This document shows positions 15,103 to 24,608 of a stretch of 64,000 bases of DNA, in pieces. A program made the position numbers and the translations under genes. Below the pieces are notes generated by a model, which was given only the letters and a program-made list of their open reading frames with translations, was not told the DNA's origin and did no database searches. The stretch is from positions 1 to 64,000 of the forward strand of contig NZ_CAJGBN010000034.1 in the NCBI RefSeq assembly GCF_904426505.1, given 5' to 3'. Each line of letters starts with the position of its first letter. The first letter of the stretch is position 1. The DNA is from Rubrivivax sp. A210. Its GTDB lineage: Bacteria; Pseudomonadota; Gammaproteobacteria; Burkholderiales; Burkholderiaceae_C.

Positions 15103-16099
15103 TCGATGCCTCTCCGATCCAGCTCAGGTTGGCGCTGGTGATGAGTTTGTCGACCTTGATCGAGTATTTGTTGTTGGACGTGCCGTAGTGGCAGTCGAAG
15201 ACCGGCACGCCGTCGACCTTGGCCTGGATCATGGGCTTGAGGTCGAGCTCGATGAAGTCGCCCGGCTTGAACGACAGCAACTGCTCGACGGTGGCGCGTG
15301 CTTGCGCCAGTTCGGCCACCAGTTCGACCTCGGCCGCCGTGATTTGCTGCTTGAGCAGGTTGACCCAGCGCCGGTCGGGCTCGGCCGAATCGCCCTGGAT
15401 GGTGGAGTACAGCACGTCGCGAATGGGCTCGAGCGTGCTGTAGGGGATGCAGAAGTGAATCGAGCCGGTGGTCTCGCCGATCTCCAGCGTGAAGTTGGTC
15501 GCCACCACGATCTCGCTGGGCGTGGCGATGCTGGCGAACTGCGGCTGCATCTCGCTGCGCTGGTATTCCAGGTCTATCGGGTAGACGCCGATCCAGGCCT
15601 TGCGGTACTCGTTGGTGATGGTCTCGACCAGGCGGGTGATCACGCGCTGCTCGGTGGGCGAGAAATCGCGCCCCTCGATGCGGGTGTGGAACTTGCCCAT
15701 GCCGCCGAAGAGGGCGTCGATGACGGCGAACACCACGCTGGGGTCGCACACGATGAGGCCATTGCCGCGCAGCGGCTTGACGCTCACGATGTTGAAGTTG
15801 GTCGGCACCACGATGTCGCGCAGGAAGGCGCTGAACTTCTGCACCTTGATGCCGCCGATGCTCACCTCGGGGCTCTTGCGGATGAAGTTGAAGATGCCGA
15901 GGCGGATGTTGCGCGCGAAGCGCTCGTTGATGACCTCCATCGTCGGCATGCGGCCGCGGACGATGCGTTCCTGGCTTGCGATGTCGTAGTTGCGCAGCCC
16001 CCCCTGGGGCTTTTCTTCTTCCTCGAGCTTCTGGCTCTCGCCGGTGATGCCCTGCAGCAGTGCATCGACTTCGTCTTGCGAGAGGATTTGCTGGCTCAT
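15092..16099 (-). CDS. fliM: Flagellar motor switch protein FliM
   Basis: 335 residues, standard length. The N-terminal MSQQILSQDEVDALL helix is the CheY-P binding peptide. The central CheC-like domain (FIRKSPEVSIGGIKVQKFS) and C-terminal SpoA domain (FDCHYGTSNNKYSIKVDK) follow. FliM sets rotation direction at the C-ring. It lies between fliL (13 bases upstream) and fliN (overlapping) in the flagellar operon. Confidence 0.95.
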   Translation of the reverse strand: MSQQILSQDEVDALLQGITGESQKLEEEEKPQGGLRNYDIASQERIVRGRMPTMEVINERFARNIRLGIFNFIRKSPEVSIGGIKVQKFSAFLRDIVVPTNFNIVSVKPLRGNGLIVCDPSVVFAVIDALFGGMGKFHTRIEGRDFSPTEQRVITRLVETITNEYRKAWIGVYPIDLEYQRSEMQPQFASIATPSEIVVATNFTLEIGETTGSIHFCIPYSTLEPIRDVLYSTIQGDSAEPDRRWVNLLKQQITAAEVELVAELAQARATVEQLLSFKPGDFIELDLKPMIQAKVDGVPVFDCHYGTSNNKYSIKVDKLITSANLSWIGEASNGR

Positions 16100-16112
16100 G
16101 GCGCGCCCGGGT

Positions 16113-16736
16113 TCACTGGATGATGAAGTTGGAGAAATGCACCGCCTTCACCGGCAGCGCCGCTGCGCGCTTCTTGGCCTTGCGCGCCGGCTTGGTGGCG
16201 GCCTCGGCCTCTTCGGCGGCGATGGTCTCTTCGTCCTCAACGTCGGCACCCAGCGCACGCGAGGTCTCGCGGCGCACGCGCTCGGCCAGCTTGGACTTGC
16301 CCTCGCGGCCCATCAGCTCGCCCGCCGTGCGGTCGGCGATGGCGAGCAGGATGTTGTTGCGGATGGCGGGCATCATGGTCTTGATCTGGTCGCTCAGGTG
16401 GGCGTCTTCGATCTCCAGCGTGATGCCGATCTGCGCATAGCGCTCGGCGTCGCGGTCGGCCAGGTTGACCGTGAAGGGGTCCAGCGGCACGAAGACCGGT
16501 GCGCTCTTGGGGTCGTGCTTGGCGGCCGCCTTGGCCGGCGCATGGGCCGCGGCCTCGCCGCCTTCGCTCTCGGCGGCAGCGGCCGCGGCGTCGGCCGCGT
16601 TCTTCTTCATCATGAAGACCGCCGCGCCACCGCCGCCCAGCAGCAGCACCGCCACCGCGGCGATGATGATGATGAGCTTTTTCTTGCTCTTGGGCGGCGC
16701 TGCGGCAGCTTGTGCGGGGGCAGGGGCGGTGGCCAT
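16113..16736 (-). CDS. fliL: Flagellar basal body-associated protein FliL
   Basis: 207 residues. A short cytoplasmic start rich in Ala/Pro/Lys is followed by one membrane helix (LIIIIAAVAVLLLGGGGAAV) and a periplasmic domain with the family core VPLDPFTVNLADRDAERYAQ. FliL stabilises the stator around the motor. An Ala/Glu/His-rich linker and a Lys/Ala-rich segment near the C-terminus are longer than in enterobacteria. The 130-base gap upstream (16737-16868) separates it from fliK and may hold a promoter, though none is clear. Confidence 0.9.
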   Translation of the reverse strand: MATAPAPAQAAAAPPKSKKKLIIIIAAVAVLLLGGGGAAVFMMKKNAADAAAAAAESEGGEAAAHAPAKAAAKHDPKSAPVFVPLDPFTVNLADRDAERYAQIGITLEIEDAHLSDQIKTMMPAIRNNILLAIADRTAGELMGREGKSKLAERVRRETSRALGADVEDEETIAAEEAEAATKPARKAKKRAAALPVKAVHFSNFIIQ

Positions 16737-16868
16737 CGGGTCTCCTGGGGGCGGGCGCCTGTCGACGCCTTTGGACCATTATTGAGACCGACCCGGCGGG
16801 CGGATGCCCCGAAAAGCGCGGCGAAAGCCGGGCATCAACGGGGCGGCAAGGCCGCCCCGGCCTGGCGT

Positions 16869-18716
16869 TCAGGCGACGAGATCGACGACGCCGCGGCGGC
16901 GTGCCGGCAGGGCCGCGGCCGGCATGGCGGCCAGTGTGGCCGCGTCGCTGTCGCGGCCGTTTCGTGACGGCGAGCCCGCACTGCCGCCCTCGCTGCCCGG
17001 CGCCTCGCGGCCCTGGCGCGGCTGTTCGAAGACGCCGCCGCCGCTGAGCGTGAGCCCGGCCTCGCGCAACTGGCTGGCCAGCTGCGGCATCGCCTGCTCG
17101 AGCGCCTGTCGCGTGGGTGCCTGTTCGGCCGAGAGGTGGATCTGGGCATGGCTGCCCTCGAGCTGGATCTGCACCGTCACCGGGCCCAGCTCGGCCGGGT
17201 TGAGGCTGAGCCGCGCGTGCTCGACGCCGTTGCGCACGAAGTGCGTGAGCTGGGCGCCCAGCTCGGGTGCGAAGGCCGCGCTCTGCGGATGGGCGGCCAG
17301 CGCCGCCTGGGCCTCGGCGGGCGCCGATGGCAATGCTGCAGCAGCGCCGGCAACGGCGTTGGCCGGCAGCATCTCGGCCCAGCGCGGGGCCGCGGCCAGG
17401 GCCTGCGGGGCCTCGGCGCGCCTTTCCTGATCGGGCCGGCTGGCCTCGGCACGGGGCGGGATGGCCTGTGATGGAGGCTGCGGCGTGACGGGCGCGGGCG
17501 CCGCGGCGGCGGGCTGGGCCTGGCTGGTGGAGTTGGCGCTGGCTGCCGATGGGGCCGGCTCGCGCGCACGCGGGGCGGCGCCGGTTGCTGCGGCATGCAG
17601 GGCTTCACCCCGGGCAGGGACGGTCGTTGTGGTGGCCGGCGTCTGCGGCGCGGCAGGGGCAGGCGCTGCCGGCGCACTGGCGCCTTCGACGGCGGCCCGG
17701 CCCTCGGCGGCCGGCCGGGTGGCCATGCCGTCGGCATTCGGCCCCCGGCTCGCCCGCAGCTCGCTGCGAACCGTGGGCAGGGCTGCGTCGGCGCTGGCCG
17801 GGTCCGCGGCACCCGTGGCCGGTGCAGGCACGGCCTTGGCCGCTTCGTCTTCGGCTTGCCGGGCTGCGGCCCGGCCGGCGGTCGGTGAACGCGGGGCTGC
17901 CGGGTCTCCGGTCTCGGCGGCAGGGGCTCGAGCCTGGATTCGGGCCTCGGCCTGCGGGCCGGGGCGCGCAGCCGTGGGCAGTGTCGCGGCGGCGCCCAGG
18001 GCGGAAGTCGTCCGCGGCGCCGTGGACGGCTTGTCGCCTGCGGCGGGGCCCGGGGCTGGCGTGGCGGACAGTGCCGGCAGCAGGGCTCCGCTCGCCGCGG
18101 CCGCGGCATCGGCGCTGTTGAGCGAGCCATTGGCGAGGGCCTCGGGCGCGGGCACGGCAGTGCCGATGTCACTGGCAGCCGTGGCCTGCAGGCGCGGGTC
18201 TTCGGCCTGGGCCTGGACCGCGGCGAGGGCGGCCTCGAGCTCAGGCCGGCCGGGCAGCGATACGCCGGGGTCGGCCTGGGGCGGATCGGTTGCCCTGCCC
18301 TGGGCAGCGGCCTCGGACTGGGCGCGTGCCAGGGCTGCAGCGGCGGCCTTGGCCGTCACCAACGTGGCGCGGCTGCCCGCGGGCGTTGCCGCATCCATCC
18401 CAGCGGCCTGATCGGTGTGCGGGGCGCTCTGGTCCTGCCGGCCCTGGCCCCAGCGCGCGGCCCGCGCGGCGGCCGCCCGGGCTGCCTTCCCGGCCTGCGC
18501 CGCATCGGCGGGCCCTGCCGATGCTGCCTTGGCGGCTGGCTCTGCGGCGGGTTCGGCTGCCTGCCTGTCGCCGGCCTCGCCCAGCAGGCGGGCAAAGCGG
18601 TTCGGCTCCATCGCCTCGGTGTCGCTGGCGGTGCCGATGCCGTTGGCATGGGCGCCCGCATCGGCCGCGCCGAAGGTGACACGCGGGCTGCCGGTCTGGG
18701 GCAGGAAGTTGATCAT
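16869..18716 (-). CDS. fliK: Flagellar hook-length control protein FliK
   Basis: 615 residues. About 480 residues are Ala/Pro-rich and low in complexity, as expected for the molecular ruler part. The C-terminal Flg_hook domain (FVRNGVEHARLSLNPAELG, VQIQLEGSHAQIHLSAEQ, LREAGLTLSGGGVF) switches export from hook to filament subunits. The N-terminal region is much longer than in Salmonella (405 residues in all), typical of high-GC betaproteobacteria. Gene order after fliJ supports the call. Confidence 0.9.
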   Translation of the reverse strand: MINFLPQTGSPRVTFGAADAGAHANGIGTASDTEAMEPNRFARLLGEAGDRQAAEPAAEPAAKAASAGPADAAQAGKAARAAAARAARWGQGRQDQSAPHTDQAAGMDAATPAGSRATLVTAKAAAAALARAQSEAAAQGRATDPPQADPGVSLPGRPELEAALAAVQAQAEDPRLQATAASDIGTAVPAPEALANGSLNSADAAAAASGALLPALSATPAPGPAAGDKPSTAPRTTSALGAAATLPTAARPGPQAEARIQARAPAAETGDPAAPRSPTAGRAAARQAEDEAAKAVPAPATGAADPASADAALPTVRSELRASRGPNADGMATRPAAEGRAAVEGASAPAAPAPAAPQTPATTTTVPARGEALHAAATGAAPRAREPAPSAASANSTSQAQPAAAAPAPVTPQPPSQAIPPRAEASRPDQERRAEAPQALAAAPRWAEMLPANAVAGAAAALPSAPAEAQAALAAHPQSAAFAPELGAQLTHFVRNGVEHARLSLNPAELGPVTVQIQLEGSHAQIHLSAEQAPTRQALEQAMPQLASQLREAGLTLSGGGVFEQPRQGREAPGSEGGSAGSPSRNGRDSDAATLAAMPAAALPARRRGVVDLVA

Positions 18717-18727
18717 GGCGGCACTCC

Positions 18728-19186
18728 TCAGCCGGCGAGCGGCAGGGCCTGGGCGCTCAGCCGCCAGGCGCGCTGCTGACTGGCCTCGTCGGCGTGGCGT
18801 TGGTCGCGGCGGTCGTCCTGGGCCTGGCGAGCCTCGCTGCGGCGCTCGATCAGCTTGCGCACCGAGGCCACGCGCGTCTCGCGCTCGATCAAGGCCTGGC
18901 GCAGCATCACGGCCCGTCCTTCGGCGGCCTCGGCCTGCTGCTGCTGCTGGGCCAGCGCCTGCTCGAGCCGCTGCATGAAATCGATGTGGCAGCGCAGCAG
19001 CGCGATGGGCGCGCTGCGGCCACCGCGCGCCGGGCTGCGTGCCGCGTACTCGCCGCGGTAGGTGCGCAACTGCTCGGTCTGGGCCAGCATGCGCCGCGCC
19101 AGATCCTCGGCCTGCATCAGCACGAGCTGGGCCTCGTCGCGCTGGCGCTGGGCGTGTTCGAGCAGGGTGGCAAGGGCCTGGGTCAT
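18728..19186 (-). CDS. fliJ: Flagellar export chaperone FliJ
   Basis: 152 residues, almost entirely helical coiled coil (LLEHAQRQRDEAQLVLMQAE, ALAQQQQQAEAAEGRAVMLR), matching FliJ in length and character. FliJ inserts into the FliI hexamer as a stalk-like subunit and promotes ATPase activity. It lies 13 bases downstream of fliI, the usual order. Sequence conservation in FliJ is low; the assignment rests on coiled coil and position. Confidence 0.9.
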   Translation of the reverse strand: MTQALATLLEHAQRQRDEAQLVLMQAEDLARRMLAQTEQLRTYRGEYAARSPARGGRSAPIALLRCHIDFMQRLEQALAQQQQQAEAAEGRAVMLRQALIERETRVASVRKLIERRSEARQAQDDRRDQRHADEASQQRAWRLSAQALPLAG

Positions 19187-19199
19187 GGCGTGTGCCTTT

Positions 19200-20630
19200 C
19201 TAGGTCTGGTTCATCAGGTGGACAAGCTGGGCGCGGCTGGTGTCCAGCGCTGCGGCGTCGTGCATGTCCTGCTGCAGCAGGGCGTTCATCTGCGGCTGCA
19301 TGCGCACCGCGACATCGAGCTCGGCGTCGTGGCCGGGCTGGTAGGCGCCGATCTGGATCAGGTCGCGCGCCTTGTTCACCTTGGCCAGCAGCTGGCGCAT
19401 GCGCCGCGCCGCCACCAGGTGTTCACGCGCAGCCACTGCCGTCATCACGCGCGAGACCGAGCGTTCGACGTCGATGGCCGGATAGTGGCCGCCCTCGGCC
19501 AGCTCGCGGCTGAGCACGATGTGGCCGTCGAGGATGCCGCGCGCCGCGTCGGCTATCGGGTCCTGCGGGTCGTCGCCCTCGCTCAGCACGGTGTAGAAGG
19601 CGGTGATGGAGCCGACGCCGTTGAGGCCGTTGCCGCTGCGTTCCACCAGCTGCGGCAGCTTGGCAAAGCAGCTCGGCGGATAGCCCTTGGTGGCCGGCGG
19701 CTCGCCGATCGCCAGCGCGATCTCGCGCTGCGCCATCGCGTAGCGCGTCAGGCTGTCCATCAGCAGCAGCACATGCAGGCCGCGGTCGCGGAAGTGCTCG
19801 GCGATGGCGGTGGCATAGGTGGCGCCCTGCATGCGCATCAGCGGTGGCGCGTCGGCCGGCGCGGCGACGACGACGCTGCGTGCCCGGCCTTCCTCGCCCA
19901 GGATGTCCTCGATGAATTCCTTGACCTCGCGGCCGCGCTCGCCGATGAGGCCGACCACGATGACGTCGGCCCGCGTGTAGCGCGCCATCATGCCCAGCAG
20001 CACGCTCTTGCCCACGCCGGTGCCGGCGAACAGGCCCAGGCGCTGGCCGCGTCCCACCGTGAGCAGGGCGTTGATGGCGCGCACGCCGGTGTCCAGCGGC
20101 GTGCGTATGGGGTCGCGATCCATCGCGTTGATGGGGCGGCGCACCATGGGTTCTTCGCGCGTGTGCTGCAGCGGGCCCAGGCGGTCCAGCGGCTGGCCGT
20201 GCGAATCGATGACGCGGCCGAGCAGGCCGTCGCCCATGGGCAGGTGCAGGCCGCGGTCTTCGCTGCGCCGCCAGGGGTGGTTCTCGACGCCCCAGCGCGG
20301 CGGCAGCAGCGGCGCCGGGCGCGGCACCACGCGGGCGCCGCTCGAGAGGCCGTGCAGCTCGCCGGTGGGCATGAGGAAGGCGCGGTCGCCATTGAAGCCC
20401 ACCACCTCGGCCAGCACCGGGCTCTAGCCCGAAGACAGCACCTCGCACACCGAGCCCACCGGCACGCGGATGCCGGCCGCCTCGAGCACGAGGCCGGTGA
20501 CGCGCAGCAGCGTGCCCACCGATTCCAGCGGCTGGGGCAGGGCGGCATAGGCCGAGAGATCGCCCAGCCAGCGCTGCCAGCGCTGGCTGCGCGCCTGCAG
20601 GCGGTCTTCGAGGCGGCTGTAGACCCTCAT
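19200..20630 (-). pseudogene. fliI: Flagellar ATPase FliI, interrupted by in-frame amber codon
   Basis: The full frame encodes 476 codons from ATG at 20630. A TAG at 20426-20424 (codon 69) splits it. Residues before it (LLRVTGLVLEAAGIRVPVG) and after it (VLAEVVGFNGDRAFLMPTG) align continuously with known FliI in one frame, so this is a point nonsense change, not a frameshift. The ATPase core is intact: Walker A GTGVGKS, then LLLMDSLTRYAMAQREIALA. Translation could restart at GTG 20417 but would lose the N-terminal domain that binds FliH. A GAG or CAG to TAG change, or a sequencing error, would explain it. Other genes here use TAG as a normal stop. Confidence 0.85.
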
Positions 20631-20637
20631 GCGGCCC

Positions 20638-21372
20638 TCATGCCGACGGTTCTTCGCCGTCGTCGTCCAGCGGCAGCCTGGAGCCCAGCGCGGCCGCGGC
20701 CTGGGCCCAGCGCGCGGCGATGCGGGCGTCGATGGCGCCGACATCGCTTTGCACCATCACGCCGCCACGCGCCACCGTGGGGTCGGCCTGCAGGCGCGCG
20801 CCGCGCGCCGTCAGCACCTCTTCGGCGCCCTCGGCCACCAGCGGCAGGTCCAGCGGATGCACATGCACATTGATGTGGCGCGCGCTCATCATCACCGCCT
20901 GCACGGCCTCGCCGGCGATGGTGGCCACGAGTTCGGGTCGCTGTTCCAACTCGGTGCGCAGCACCTGGCGCGCCAGCTGCACGGCGCATTGCGCCAGCGC
21001 CTGGGCGGCGATGCCGTCGAGATCCTCGAACTGGCGGTCGAAGGATTCAAGCAGGGCGCCGATCTGCGAGGTGGCCTGCTGGGCGAAGCTCTGCTTGAAG
21101 CCTTCAAGCGCGGCCATGCCGTCGCGGTAGCCTTCCTGGTAGCCCGACTGGCGCGCGCCGTGGACGCGCTCGCGCCATTCCTCGGACGTGGGTTCGCTGG
21201 GCGCGGGCGGGGCGGCGGGCGTGGGCTTGGCGCCGGCGAAGCTGCCCGGCTTCCAGCTCGCGAAGTCGCCCAGCTCCTCGCGCGGGATGAAGCGGGTGTA
21301 GGCGCTGCCGGCCTTGGAGCCCGGCGGCGGCGGCACGTTGCGGAAACCCGTGGGCTTAGACGAACTCGTCAT
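20638..21372 (-). CDS. fliH: Flagellar assembly protein FliH
   Basis: About 244 residues from ATG 21372, which overlaps the fliG end by 17 bases; a GTG at 21381 would add three residues. The N-terminal region is Pro-rich, with a conserved tract YTRFIPREELGDFASWKPG. The middle holds GYQEGYRDG (GxxxG-type repeat) and the C-terminal half matches the FliH/HrpE domain (ARHINVHVHPLDLPLV). FliH dimers hold FliI and link it to FliN in the C-ring. The fliI start follows 7 bases later. Confidence 0.92.
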   Translation of the reverse strand: MTSSSKPTGFRNVPPPPGSKAGSAYTRFIPREELGDFASWKPGSFAGAKPTPAAPPAPSEPTSEEWRERVHGARQSGYQEGYRDGMAALEGFKQSFAQQATSQIGALLESFDRQFEDLDGIAAQALAQCAVQLARQVLRTELEQRPELVATIAGEAVQAVMMSARHINVHVHPLDLPLVAEGAEEVLTARGARLQADPTVARGGVMVQSDVGAIDARIAARWAQAAAALGSRLPLDDDGEEPSA

Positions 21373-22363
21373 CGCCGCCACTCGTCAGCATGATCTGCCC
21401 CTCGTCCACCAGGCGGCGGATGATCTTCAGCATTTCCTTCTGCTCGGCCTCGACCTCGGACAGCCGCACCGGGCCGCGCGATTCGAGGTCTTCGCGCAGC
21501 GTCTCGGCGGCGCGCGACGACATGTTCTTGAAGACCTTCTCGCGCAGGGCCGGCGTGGCGCCCTTGAGCGCGATCACCAGCGACTCGCTCTGCACTTCCT
21601 TCATCAAGGCCTGGATGCCCTTGTCGTCGATCTTCTCGACGTCGTCGAAGGTGAACATGTTGTCCATGATCTTCTGCGCGAGGTCGTTGTCGGTCTCGCG
21701 CACGAAGTCCAGCACCGAGGTCTCGATGGCATTGCCCAGCATGTTGAGGATCTCGGCCGCGGCCTTGACGCCGCCCAGCGAGCTCTTCTTGGTGCGGTCG
21801 CCGCCGGCCAGCACCTTGCTCATCACCTCGTTGAGATCGCGCAACGCGGTCGGCTGGATGCCGTCCAGCGTGGCAATGCGCACCATCACCTCGTTGCGCT
21901 GGCGCTCGGTGAAGTGCTTGAGCACCTCGCTGGCCTGGTCGAACTCAAGGTGTACCAGGATGGCAGCGGCAATCTGCGGATGCTCGTTGCGCAGCAGCTC
22001 GGCCACGCTCTGCGCGTCCATCCACTTCAGGCTCTCGATGCCGGTGACGTCGCTGCCCTGCAGGATGCGGTCGATCAGCAGGTTGGCCTTGTCCTCGCCC
22101 AGGGCCTTGCGCAGCACGGCCTTGACGTATTCGTTGCTGTCGGACACCAGCAGGCTCTCGCTGGACGACAGTCGTTCGAAGTCGTCGAACACGGCCTCGA
22201 CGCGCTCGCGCGAAACCGCCTTCATGCGCGCGATGGTCTCGCCCAGGCGCTGCACTTCCTTGGGGCTCAGGTGCTTGAAGACCTCGGCCGCCTCGTGCTC
22301 GCCCAGCGACATCAGCAGGATGGCGGCGTTCTCCAGGCCTTCTTCTTCGGTGGCGGCGGGCAC
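21356..22363 (-). CDS. fliG: Flagellar motor switch protein FliG
   Basis: 335 residues with all three FliG domains: the N-terminal FliF-binding part (ENAAILLMSLGEHEAAEVFK), a middle armadillo part with EHPQ (LLRNEHPQIAAAILVHLEF), and a C-terminal torque domain with charged helix (NDLAQKIMDNMFTFDDVEKI, SSRAAETLREDLE). It transmits stator torque to the rotor. The start codon is GTG, with GAGGAGA upstream as ribosome binding site. It lies 30 bases after fliF. Confidence 0.95.
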   Translation of the reverse strand: MPAATEEEGLENAAILLMSLGEHEAAEVFKHLSPKEVQRLGETIARMKAVSRERVEAVFDDFERLSSSESLLVSDSNEYVKAVLRKALGEDKANLLIDRILQGSDVTGIESLKWMDAQSVAELLRNEHPQIAAAILVHLEFDQASEVLKHFTERQRNEVMVRIATLDGIQPTALRDLNEVMSKVLAGGDRTKKSSLGGVKAAAEILNMLGNAIETSVLDFVRETDNDLAQKIMDNMFTFDDVEKIDDKGIQALMKEVQSESLVIALKGATPALREKVFKNMSSRAAETLREDLESRGPVRLSEVEAEQKEMLKIIRRLVDEGQIMLTSGGDDEFV

Positions 22364-22393
22364 GGTCTCGGTCTCCTCGTCGTGCGTCTGCGG

Positions 22394-24058
22394 CTAGGCG
22401 GTTTCGCCGTTCACCCAGCCGCGAACGATGTTTGCCACGGCGGCCGGGTTGTCCAGGGCCAGCTGGCGGGCCGCCGCGAGCTTCTCGGTATGGCGGGGTG
22501 CTGCCAGCGCGGGCGGATGGGGCGGGGCCTCGAGCAAGTCGTCGCCCACCACTTCATCGACCTGGCTGCCGGCCTCGGGCTCGGGCTTGGCCAGCATGGC
22601 CAGCAGGGCCGGGCGGATGAGCTTGAGGATGATGACCAGCGCCACCAGCGCCAATGCCAACGGGGCTGCCGCGCTCTTGAGCAGGTCCAGCAGCCAGGGC
22701 TGCTTCCACAGCGGCAGTTCCTCGGCCGCCGGGCCGGCGTCGACGCGGAAGGGTGCGTTGACGACCTTGACCTGATCGCCGCGCTCGGCGTTGAAGCCGA
22801 TGCCCTGCTGCACGAGGGCGGTGAGCTGCTCGATTTCCTTGTCGGTGAGCGGCACGCTGCTGGCCTTGCCGCGCGGGTCGGTGCTGGCGCGATGGTTGAC
22901 GACCACGGCGGCACTGAGCCGGCGCACGCTGCCCACGGCATTGCGGGTCACGGTGGTGGTCTTGTCGACCTCGAAGCGCGTGGCGGCCTCGCGCCGCGAC
23001 GATCCGGCGCTGTTGCCCCCGGTGGCCTGCAGCGGCGCCGGGGCGCCATTGATGGGCGCGGTGGCCGGCACCGGCGGCTGGTTGCTGGTGGCGCCGGGCA
23101 CGCCGGCCGGTGTGGCACTGCCGGCCTGGCTGGATTCTTCGCTGCGCAGCTCGCGCACCGCCGGCTTGCCGTCGGCACCCTGGTTGGGGCGGTAGCTCTC
23201 GGCCGTCTGCATGACCTGCGAGAAGTCGATCTCGGCGCTCACGCTGGCACGCACGTTGTCGCGCCCGACCACCGGCTCGAGCAGGGCGATCACGCGCTTC
23301 AGGTGGCTGGCCTCGACCTCGCGGCGAAACTGCAGCTGCTGGCTGTCCAGGCCCTGGGCGCTGTCGTCGTCGGAGCCCGACAACAGGGTGCCGGTGCTGT
23401 CGACCACGCTCACCGCCTTGGCCGTCAGTTCGGGCACGCTGCCCGAGACCACGCGCACGATGCCGGCGATCTGGCTGCGCTCCAGCGTGCGGCCGGGGTG
23501 CAGGGTCAACACCACTGAGGCCGAGGGCTTCTGCTGCTCGCGGAAGAAGCCGTTCTGGTTGGGCAGGGCGAGGTGGACGCGCGCTGACTTCACCGATTCG
23601 AGCGACTGGATGGTGGTGGTCAGCTCGCCCTCGATGGCGCGCTGGATGCGCATGCGCTCCTGGCCCTGGGTCTGGCCGAAGCTGTTCTTGTCCATCAGCT
23701 CGTAGCCGGCGCTGGCGGCGCTGGGCAGGCCGGCAGCGGCCAGCTTCATGCGCAACTCGGGCACACGAGCGGCCGGCACCATGATGGTTCCGCCCTCGGT
23801 GAACTTGTAGGGCACGTTGAGCTGGACCAGGCGGTCGATGACCTGTCCGCCGTCCTTCTCGGACAGGTTGGGGAAGAGGATTCGGTAGTCGGAGTCCCGC
23901 GCGCCGATCCACATGAAGACCAGCACCGCCAGCAGCGCCGCGACGCCAATCACGGCCAGCGCCTGGGTGCGGCCGGGCAGGGCCTGCCAGCGTTCGCCCA
24001 CGCTGGGGGTGGCGGGCACCAGGGGGGTGGCAGGAGCAGGCTGGATGGCGTTGGCCAT
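22394..24058 (-). CDS. fliF: Flagellar M-ring protein FliF
   Basis: 554 residues. A first membrane helix near residues 33-52 (LAVIGVAALLAVLVFMWIG), ring-building motifs (YRILFPNLSEKDGGQVIDRL, GYELMDKNSFGQT), a periplasmic region, a second helix near residue 455 and a C-terminal tail for FliG are all present. FliF forms the MS ring, the base of the flagellum. It is the first gene of the minus-strand block and lies divergently from fliE across a 173-base region that should contain both promoters. Confidence 0.95.
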   Translation of the reverse strand: MANAIQPAPATPLVPATPSVGERWQALPGRTQALAVIGVAALLAVLVFMWIGARDSDYRILFPNLSEKDGGQVIDRLVQLNVPYKFTEGGTIMVPAARVPELRMKLAAAGLPSAASAGYELMDKNSFGQTQGQERMRIQRAIEGELTTTIQSLESVKSARVHLALPNQNGFFREQQKPSASVVLTLHPGRTLERSQIAGIVRVVSGSVPELTAKAVSVVDSTGTLLSGSDDDSAQGLDSQQLQFRREVEASHLKRVIALLEPVVGRDNVRASVSAEIDFSQVMQTAESYRPNQGADGKPAVRELRSEESSQAGSATPAGVPGATSNQPPVPATAPINGAPAPLQATGGNSAGSSRREAATRFEVDKTTTVTRNAVGSVRRLSAAVVVNHRASTDPRGKASSVPLTDKEIEQLTALVQQGIGFNAERGDQVKVVNAPFRVDAGPAAEELPLWKQPWLLDLLKSAAAPLALALVALVIILKLIRPALLAMLAKPEPEAGSQVDEVVGDDLLEAPPHPPALAAPRHTEKLAAARQLALDNPAAVANIVRGWVNGETA

Positions 24059-24231
24059 GGCGGGTGGGGGCAGGGGTCGGCAGGTTGAAGGCCATTGTTC
24101 GACGCTGGGGCCGCTGGCGGTGGTGCGAGAAGCCCGGCAAAGACGCGCCTGATCGCGCCTTGCCGGCCCGGGCTGCTGCCTACAGTGGCAACCATGTCAT
24201 GGGCGGGTTTGCGCCCGCCGCGGAAGCCGCC
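24059..24231. promoter_or_regulatory. Divergent fliF/fliE promoter region
   Basis: A 173-base region between two divergent flagellar operons. It holds an inverted repeat, CCGGCAA near 24134 and TTGCCGG near 24161, enclosing CGCG-N6-CGCG. This could be an operator for a flagellar regulator or a simple hairpin. No clear sigma-54 or sigma-28 promoter was recognised. Confidence 0.4.
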
Positions 24232-24561
24232 ATGAACGATCTGCGCATCAAGCCCTTCGATTTCCAGGCCGCGGTGGCGCGCGCCGGCCTGCGCCCCGAC
24301 GGCATGCCCATCGGGACTGCCGTGGGCGGCGCCGAGGCTGGCGGCTTTCGCAGCGCCATGGCCGACGCGCTTCAGTCGGTAAGCCAGACCCAGAACGAGG
24401 CGACGAGGTTGCAGCGCGAGCTGACGCTGGGCAACCCCCGCGTGAGCCTCGAGGAAACCATGATGGCGATGCAGAAGGCGCAGATCGGCTTCCAGGCCAC
24501 GCTGCAGGTGAGAAACCGGCTCGCCCAGGCCTATACCGACGTCATGAACATGCAGGTCTGA
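24232..24561 (+). CDS. fliE: Flagellar hook-basal body protein FliE
   Basis: 109 residues, matching FliE. The C-terminal half carries the conserved tract VSLEETMMAMQKAQIGFQAT and LQVRNRLAQAYTDVMNMQV. FliE connects the MS ring to the rod and is among the first exported subunits. It is divergent from fliF and stands alone; the genes after it are convergent pilin genes. ATG 24232 is chosen over an upstream in-frame start at 24064 because the conserved sequence begins here. Confidence 0.93.
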   Translation: MNDLRIKPFDFQAAVARAGLRPDGMPIGTAVGGAEAGGFRSAMADALQSVSQTQNEATRLQRELTLGNPRVSLEETMMAMQKAQIGFQATLQVRNRLAQAYTDVMNMQV

Positions 24562-24608
24562 AGGCGCCGCGGCGCTGGCGCTGCGCTCGCCTTCGGGGGC
24601 GCTGCGGC

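Noticed and set aside
20424..20744. A separate 106-residue gene upstream of fliI
   Set aside because: Its last 68 residues are the in-frame N-terminus of FliI before the amber codon, and its first part overlaps fliH out of frame.
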